Part shown: piece by piece, positions 15,574 to 19,666 of the stretch
How positions within the stretch are numbered: the first letter of the stretch is position 1
Layout of the letters: each line of letters starts with the position of its first letter
Source of the DNA: UBA11524 sp964547515
GTDB taxonomy: Bacteria > Bacillota > Clostridia > Christensenellales > Aristaeellaceae
NCBI GenBank assembly: GCA_964547515.1
Contig: CAZJOA010000038.1
Location: forward strand, 1 to 19,666
Reading direction: 5' to 3'
DNA: 19,666 bases
Program-made: the position numbers and the translations under genes
Notes under the pieces: generated by a model
Told to the model about the DNA's origin: nothing
Databases searched by the model: none
The model's input: the letters and a program-made list of their open reading frames with translations, nothing else

Positions 15574-16123
15574 TACCGAATTGAAGAACGAGATCGAAAC
15601 CGCCCTGGATGCCGCCGTCGCAGCTCTGCAAGCGGCGGGTGACATCGCGCCCGGCGGACTGATCGTGCTGGGCTGTTCCACCAGTGAGGTGGCGGGAGCA
15701 CGCATCGGCAAGGGCAGCGTGCCGGAATTGGGCGGCATCATCGCCGAGGCGATGCTGAACGCCTGCCGCAAGCGCGGTCTGGACGCGGCGTTCCAGTGCT
15801 GTGAGCACCTGAACCGCGCCGTGGTGCTGGAGCAGTGCGTGCTGAACGAGCGTCGTCTGACGCAGGTGAAGGCCATCCCCCAGCCCAAGGCGGGCGGCAG
15901 CGTCCCTGCGGCGGCATGGAAGCTGCTGGATGCACCGGCCCTGACCATGGCGGTTCAGGCGGATGCCGCCATCGACATCGGCGACACCCTCGTCGGCATG
16001 CACATCCGCCCCGTTGCCGTCCCCCTGCGCATCGATGTCAGCCGCGTCGGCCATGCCAACCTCGTCATGGCCTATAGCCGCCTGCCCTATATCGGCGGCA
16101 GCAGAGCGGTCTATGATGAATGA
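15551..16123 (+). CDS. ywlG: YwlG / UPF0340 (TIGR01440-type) protein
   Basis: This 190-residue soluble protein belongs to the conserved UPF0340/YwlG family, whose function is not established. The start lies inside the 3' end of the hydrolase gene and has an AAGGAGA site about 9 bases upstream. The signature GLIVLGCSTSEVAGARIG (residues 36-53, with GCSTSE at 41-46) is near the N-terminus, followed by SVPELGGIIAEAML. Later family-like parts include HLNRAVVLE and a conserved Gly/Asp-rich segment DAAIDIGDTLVGMHI. Length agrees with the family (about 180-195). The stop codon TGA falls within sequence matching the AT-rich heptamer repeat family. Confidence 0.86.
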   Translation: MSAELMNDTELKNEIETALDAAVAALQAAGDIAPGGLIVLGCSTSEVAGARIGKGSVPELGGIIAEAMLNACRKRGLDAAFQCCEHLNRAVVLEQCVLNERRLTQVKAIPQPKAGGSVPAAAWKLLDAPALTMAVQADAAIDIGDTLVGMHIRPVAVPLRIDVSRVGHANLVMAYSRLPYIGGSRAVYDE

Positions 16124-16135
16124 GGAATTGAGAGT
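16115..16135 (+). repeat. Heptamer-repeat fragment covering the ywlG stop codon
   Basis: These 21 bases match the reverse complement of part of the 14371-14411 repeat arm at 20 of 21 positions. The TGA stop of ywlG (16121-16123) lies inside it, so the last two residues and the stop derive from repeat sequence or have converged on it. Confidence 0.55.
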
Positions 16136-16158
16136 CTCTGATACTTGATGGAGGGCAT

Positions 16159-16377
16159 ATGAAGAATCAGCGAATTTGGGCGAGCATCGGCCTGGTGCTC
16201 ATTGTGGCGAGCATCGTGTGCATGCTGGTGGGGCTGTTCACCGGTGCGGCGAAGGCACTGCTGATGCAGATCAGCCTGGTGGGCTTCGTCGGCGCGGCGG
16301 GCATCCTGCTGGCGCTGAGCATCATCCGCAAGAAGGCGAAGGATACTGCGGAAAACGGCAAAAACGAAGCAGAATGA
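16159..16377 (+). CDS. Small two-helix membrane protein
   Basis: This is a 72-residue hypothetical protein. It has hydrophobic segments at about 6-28 and 36-57, a short basic N-terminus (KNQR) and a charged C-terminal tail (KKAKDTAENGKNEAE). A GGAGGG site at 16150-16155 lies close to the ATG. Codon usage (GC-rich third positions) matches neighbouring genes, which supports it being real. It follows ywlG by 35 bases on the same strand, so probably the same operon. No family is recognised. Both ends are predicted to face the cytoplasm. Confidence 0.72.
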   Translation: MKNQRIWASIGLVLIVASIVCMLVGLFTGAAKALLMQISLVGFVGAAGILLALSIIRKKAKDTAENGKNEAE

Positions 16378-16394
16378 GGGAACTGAATAGCAAA

Positions 16395-16425
16395 GAGGGA
16401 GCACATCGCGCTGATGTGTTCCCTC
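16395..16425 (+). terminator. Hairpin 1 of a paired convergent terminator
   Basis: GAGGGAGCACATC and GATGTGTTCCCTC pair over 13 bp with one G-U and a 5-base loop. On the - strand TTTGCTATT follows, so it may serve the mrp transcript better than the + strand operon. Confidence 0.55.
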
Positions 16426-16437
16426 ATTGGGTAGCGC

Positions 16438-16468
16438 AAGGCCTCCCTCGCAGTGCGAAGGAGGCCTT
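16438..16468 (+). terminator. Hairpin 2 of a paired convergent terminator
   Basis: AAGGCCTCC/GGAGGCCTT plus inner TCGC/GCGA form a stem of about 13 bp with one internal mismatch and a 3-base loop. ACATTTTGCATT follows on the + strand. It lies between the convergent small membrane gene and mrp. Confidence 0.65.
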
Positions 16469-16478
16469 ACATTTTGCA

Positions 16479-17318
16479 TTATTCCCGGTCGAGCTTGGGG
16501 CAGTTCAGCGCGGCGGACACAGCGTCCGTCAGCTCATAGACGACGACATCCTCGACCTTGCCGGCATCACAGGCGGCGGCGATGGCGGGGTCGATGGGCA
16601 GCTGTGCCAGGAGGGGCAGCCCGTGCTTGGCGGCGACCTCCGCGGTCTTGCCCTCCCCAAAGGGATAGAGCTTCCGACCGCAATCCGGGCACGGCATGTA
16701 GGACATGTTCTCCACGATGCCCAGCACCGGGATGTTCATCATCTTCGCCATGTTGACGGCCTTCTCGACGATCATGCTGACCAGCTCCTGAGGGCTGGCG
16801 ACGATGATGATGCCGTCCACCGGGAGGGACTGGAAGACCGTCAGCGGCACATCGCCCGTTCCGGGAGGCATATCGACATAGAGGCAGTCCACATCGCCCC
16901 AGCAGACATCGGTCCAGAACTGCTTGACCGTGCCCGCGATGAGCGCACCGCGCCAGATGACGGGATCGGTGTCGTTCTCCAGGAGGAGGTTGATGGACAT
17001 GAGCTTGACGCCGGTTCTGGAGTCCGCCGGGAACATGCCCGCGTCGCAGCCGGTGATGGGCTCATCCACGCCGAAGATGCGGGGGATGGACGGGCCGGTG
17101 ATGTCCGCGTCGAGGACACCGGCGGTCTTGCCCGCGCGCACGGTGGCACTCGCCAGCAGACCCGTCACCAGGGACTTGCCCACGCCGCCCTTGCCGCTCA
17201 CCACGCCGATGATCTTCTTCACCCGGCTCTCGGGGTTCGCAGGTGCAAGCAGCGACGCAGGACTCGCGCCGGAGCACTTGCTGGAGCAATTTGCGCAATC
17301 GTGATTGCAATCAGCCAT
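16479..17318 (-). CDS. mrp: Mrp/NBP35-family P-loop ATPase (iron-sulfur carrier)
   Basis: This is a 279-residue cytoplasmic ATPase of the Mrp/ApbC/NBP35 type, which binds and passes on [4Fe-4S] clusters. The start at 17318 is preferred over an in-frame GTG at 17327 because GAGGTG sits about 8 bases before the ATG. N-terminal cysteines C4, C8, C11 and C15 form an NBP35-like ferredoxin-type motif. The deviant Walker A is SGKGGVGKS (41-49, with signature K43 and K48). DADITGPS (70-77) and VDMPPGTGD (148-156) are the typical switch and Walker B-like regions. C210 and C213 in MPCPDCG are the bridging CxxC pair. All key residues are present. It lies 76 bases downstream of the leucine-rich-repeat gene with no promoter seen, so it may be co-transcribed with it. 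Confidence 0.92.
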   Translation of the reverse strand: MADCNHDCANCSSKCSGASPASLLAPANPESRVKKIIGVVSGKGGVGKSLVTGLLASATVRAGKTAGVLDADITGPSIPRIFGVDEPITGCDAGMFPADSRTGVKLMSINLLLENDTDPVIWRGALIAGTVKQFWTDVCWGDVDCLYVDMPPGTGDVPLTVFQSLPVDGIIIVASPQELVSMIVEKAVNMAKMMNIPVLGIVENMSYMPCPDCGRKLYPFGEGKTAEVAAKHGLPLLAQLPIDPAIAAACDAGKVEDVVVYELTDAVSAALNCPKLDRE

Positions 17319-17394
17319 GAAAAACACACCTCATATTCAATGGATTCCAATAGGTATTCGCCGGAAAAGGGAAAAGTCCTGCCTGTGCGGCGAA

Positions 17395-19533
17395 TTATTC
17401 CGCCGGGACGGACGGCTGATAGAGCACCACGCCGTTCTGGATGACCGTCAGGTTCGTGCCGCCGAAGATGTCCTCTGCTTTCTCGAAGATGTTATCGCCA
17501 TCTCCATTAAGTTCGATTTTCTCATTGAGTACCAGCGTGCCAGTCAAGCCGGGACAGTTGCGGAAAGCACGAGCGTAAATCCTGGTCAGTGAATCCGGCA
17601 GCACGGGCACACCGGTCAGCCCGGTGCAGCCATCGAAAGCCTGTTTGCTCAGGAGAGTATAGCCCTCCGGGATGACCAGTGCGCCGCTGACTTGATCGCA
17701 GTTAAAGAATGCACCATGTCCCACACAAGTCACCGGCAGGCCCTCATAGGTCGTGGGCAATTCGATGTTTTCCACCGGATAATTATTGTAGCCGGTAAGC
17801 TGCATTGTATCTTCGCCATAATTTCTAAAGTTGAAGTTAGGCTTCGGTTCGCCTTCGTAGATGACCTCCATCCCCGGCCAAGTAATGAAGGGGTTGTAAC
17901 CAAAGTGCTCGACAGAGGCCGGAACGACCACCGTGCCGGAGAGAAAGCTTGCCTCGAAGGCATGGTCACCCAGATGTTTCAGTCCGCTGGGCAGCACCAG
18001 ATTGCCGCTGAAACCAGTCCAGGCAAATGCCCATAGACCGATGTACGTCACGGAATCCGGGATGGTCAGCGTACCCTGGAAGCCGCTAAGGTAAAACGCA
18101 TAATCGCCGATTGAGGTGATCTGATCGTGCAAAACGAGGGGGCCGGTCAGCATGGTGCAGCCGTGAAAGGCACCATACGATACTTGCGTTATGCTGCTCG
18201 GAATTTGAAGGCCGCCTGTCAGGCTCTGACAATCTCGGAAGGCTTCCACATCAATGCTTACGAGCGTGTCAGGAAATTCCAGTGAGCCAGTCAGGGATAG
18301 ACAACCGCAGAATGCAGTCATCTCGATAGCTTCGAGACCATCGGGGAGAACGAGCTGTCCATTCAGTGATGAACAGTTGCAAAACGCAGCTGCTTCGACT
18401 GTTTTCAGATTTGGAGGAAGCTTGAGGTCGCCCGTCAGGCTGCTGCAATGTGAAAAAGCACCCCTTCCAATTTTGGTGATGCTGTCAGGGAGATACAGTG
18501 TGCCGCTCAGGTTCGTGCAATGGCTAAAAGCTGCATTACCGATCGTCTTCACATTTTTGGGCAGAACGAGCTTTCCATCAAGGCTGCTGCAACCAGAAAA
18601 AACACTATCCTCGATGCAGGTCAGCGAGGAAGGCAGGATCAAGTCGCCTGTCAAGCTACTGCAGCCATGAAAGGCTCCTTCTTCAATGCTCTGGATCGAT
18701 TCCGACAGATTCAATTTGCCACCCATCTTCGAACAGGCAAAAAAGGCATCTTCGCCGATAAACTCCAAGCTATCAGGAAGAACAAGTCCCGTCAGCTCGG
18801 TACAGTACATAAATGTATTTCTTTCTATCCTTTTCAGATCAGAAGGGAGCTTCACAGTGCCAGTCATGCCTGTACACCACTCAAAAGCACATTCGCCAAT
18901 GGACTGCAGGGTATTGGGAAAGACGGGAACTTCTGTCAGCCCCGGGTTGCAGCTAAAGGCATAGGCACCTATCTTTTCCAGGTTTTTGGGAAGAGTAATG
19001 ACACCGGTCAGATTGAAATGGCTAAAGGAGTTCATTCTGATTTCGGTGATACGCCTCCCTCGAAATTCAGACGGAAAGACCAAGTTATGCAAGTTTTCGC
19101 CGTGGTAGCCAATGATGACCGCGGTGGTTTTGTAAAGCACGTATTCGAAATCGCCCGCGGCCTCCTCGGCGGTGCGGATGGTCAGGTTCGTGTTGGCGAA
19201 GGCAGTTTCGTCCACCGATGTGAGGGTGGATGGCAGCGTGACCGTGCCGGTCAGGCCGGTGCAGCCATCGAAGGCATGCGCGCCGATGGCCGTCATGCCC
19301 TCGGGGATCACCAGCGTACCGGTCAGGCCGGTGCATCCGGCGAAGGCGTTCTCGCCGATGCGCGTCACCTCTGCCGGGATCACCAGCGTGCCGGTCAGAC
19401 TGGTGCATCCGGCGAAGGCGTGATCGTCGATCTCGGTCACACCATCGGGCAGGGTGATGCCATCTGCCATCGCGGCCTGAACACCCACGCACAGCAGGAG
19501 AAGGAAAAGTGCCATCAGCCATGTTTTCTTCAT
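17395..19533 (-). CDS. Secreted BspA-like leucine-rich-repeat protein
   Basis: This is a 712-residue exported protein. Residues 1-23 are a signal peptide ending AAMA. The rest is about 24 LRR_5 (BspA/TpLRR) repeats of 23-24 residues with the pattern L.LP..L..I...AF..C..LTG. Two interruptions occur: one near residues 113-148 (TAEEAAGDFEYVLYKTT) and one near 551-586 (VIYEGEPKPNFNFRN). The final unit ends in a non-repeat tail (QNGVVLYQPSVPAE). Proteins of this class are typically surface-exposed or secreted and mediate binding to host or bacterial partners. No sortase motif, SLH domain or membrane anchor is visible, so it may be released. AAGGA lies 8 bases before the ATG, and a near-consensus promoter is upstream. 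Base composition changes sharply within the gene. Confidence 0.9.
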   Translation of the reverse strand: MKKTWLMALFLLLLCVGVQAAMADGITLPDGVTEIDDHAFAGCTSLTGTLVIPAEVTRIGENAFAGCTGLTGTLVIPEGMTAIGAHAFDGCTGLTGTVTLPSTLTSVDETAFANTNLTIRTAEEAAGDFEYVLYKTTAVIIGYHGENLHNLVFPSEFRGRRITEIRMNSFSHFNLTGVITLPKNLEKIGAYAFSCNPGLTEVPVFPNTLQSIGECAFEWCTGMTGTVKLPSDLKRIERNTFMYCTELTGLVLPDSLEFIGEDAFFACSKMGGKLNLSESIQSIEEGAFHGCSSLTGDLILPSSLTCIEDSVFSGCSSLDGKLVLPKNVKTIGNAAFSHCTNLSGTLYLPDSITKIGRGAFSHCSSLTGDLKLPPNLKTVEAAAFCNCSSLNGQLVLPDGLEAIEMTAFCGCLSLTGSLEFPDTLVSIDVEAFRDCQSLTGGLQIPSSITQVSYGAFHGCTMLTGPLVLHDQITSIGDYAFYLSGFQGTLTIPDSVTYIGLWAFAWTGFSGNLVLPSGLKHLGDHAFEASFLSGTVVVPASVEHFGYNPFITWPGMEVIYEGEPKPNFNFRNYGEDTMQLTGYNNYPVENIELPTTYEGLPVTCVGHGAFFNCDQVSGALVIPEGYTLLSKQAFDGCTGLTGVPVLPDSLTRIYARAFRNCPGLTGTLVLNEKIELNGDGDNIFEKAEDIFGGTNLTVIQNGVVLYQPSVPAE

Positions 19534-19577
19534 ATGAATCGTCCTTTCGTGGTCGAGGGGGGACTTTGCTGTATATC

Positions 19578-19606
19578 ATGATAACACAAAATGGATTTCA
19601 TGTCAA
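19578..19606 (-). promoter_or_regulatory. Near-consensus sigma-A promoter for the LRR gene
   Basis: On the - strand a perfect TTGACA (19606-19601), a 17-base spacer and TATCAT (19583-19578) are seen. The LRR start codon lies 45 bases downstream of the -10 box. The -35 box overlaps the T-tract end of the preceding terminator. Confidence 0.85.
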
Positions 19607-19638
19607 ACAAAAGCAGCCCTCCCGTCGGGGAAGGCTGC
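19605..19638 (-). terminator. Intrinsic terminator of an upstream - strand gene
   Basis: On the - strand GCAGCCTTCCC and GGGAGGGCTGC pair over 11 bp (one G-U) around CGAC, followed by TTTTGTTT. It is a classic intrinsic terminator for a gene entering from beyond the right edge. Confidence 0.88.
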
Positions 19639-19646
19639 GTATTGGC

Positions 19647-19666
19647 TCATGCGTTTGCGTCGGGGT
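19647..19666 (-). CDS. Possible 3' tail of an upstream gene (partial)
   Basis: The - strand frame ending in TGA at 19649-19647 reads PDANA before the stop, 9 bases ahead of the terminator stem. Only five codons are visible. The terminator implies that some gene or RNA ends here, but the frame choice is a guess. Confidence 0.25.

Noticed and set aside
17319..17394. Promoter for mrp in the 76-base gap
   Set aside because: No paired -35/-10 boxes with 16-18 base spacing were found on the - strand.
18520..19581. 353-codon + strand frame over the LRR gene
   Set aside because: The open frame follows from the 72-bp repeat periodicity of the LRR gene; it runs through that gene's promoter and has no ribosome site.

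Overview
The window is about 60% GC and looks like a chromosomal segment of a spore-forming Clostridia member, probably a gut anaerobe. The reasons are a yunB-type sporulation gene, a clostridial-style class A penicillin-binding protein with a Cys-rich tail, List-Bact and BspA-type secreted repeat proteins, and GH3 enzymes in the reversed domain order known from rumen and gut Firmicutes. No phage, plasmid, transposase, CRISPR, rRNA or tRNA genes are seen. The finer taxon cannot be settled from the sequence alone.

Region 1 (1-8955, + strand) is a glycan-processing surface cluster. It holds the tail of an unidentified gene, a secreted 1210-residue domain-permuted GH3 protein, a secreted Ig-like/InlB-repeat/CBM-like binding protein, a second domain-permuted GH3 with a membrane segment at each end, and a GtrA-family membrane protein. 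The enzymes and the binding protein appear to work outside the cell on an unknown beta-linked glycan. The GtrA-like protein may concern lipid-linked sugars or surface glycan decoration.

Region 2 (8956-9300) is a convergent intergenic stretch. It has a strong bidirectional terminator and an unusual array of short terminator-like hairpin repeats facing the 3' end of kdgK.

Region 3 (9301-11336, - strand) carries a 2-keto-3-deoxygluconate kinase-like gene with its own promoter and possible operator, then an AT-rich heptamer-repeat island, then yunB. Region 4 (11394-16377, + strand) starts from a good extended -10 promoter. It carries a class A PBP with a FIVAR-like tail, a second AT-rich heptamer-repeat island, a DUF2974-type alpha/beta hydrolase overlapping a YwlG/UPF0340 gene, and a small two-helix membrane protein. 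Region 5 (16479-19666, - strand) carries a BspA-like leucine-rich-repeat secreted protein behind a near-consensus promoter, then an Mrp/NBP35 P-loop ATPase. A terminator for a further upstream gene lies at the right edge.

No clear-cut new defence or mobile system was found. The items most worth a second look are the covarying hairpin array behind kdgK, the 7-bp-periodic AT-rich islands abutting gene ends, the paired permuted GH3 enzymes (one tethered at both ends, the other altered at a substrate-binding position), and the compositional mosaic of the leucine-rich-repeat gene.
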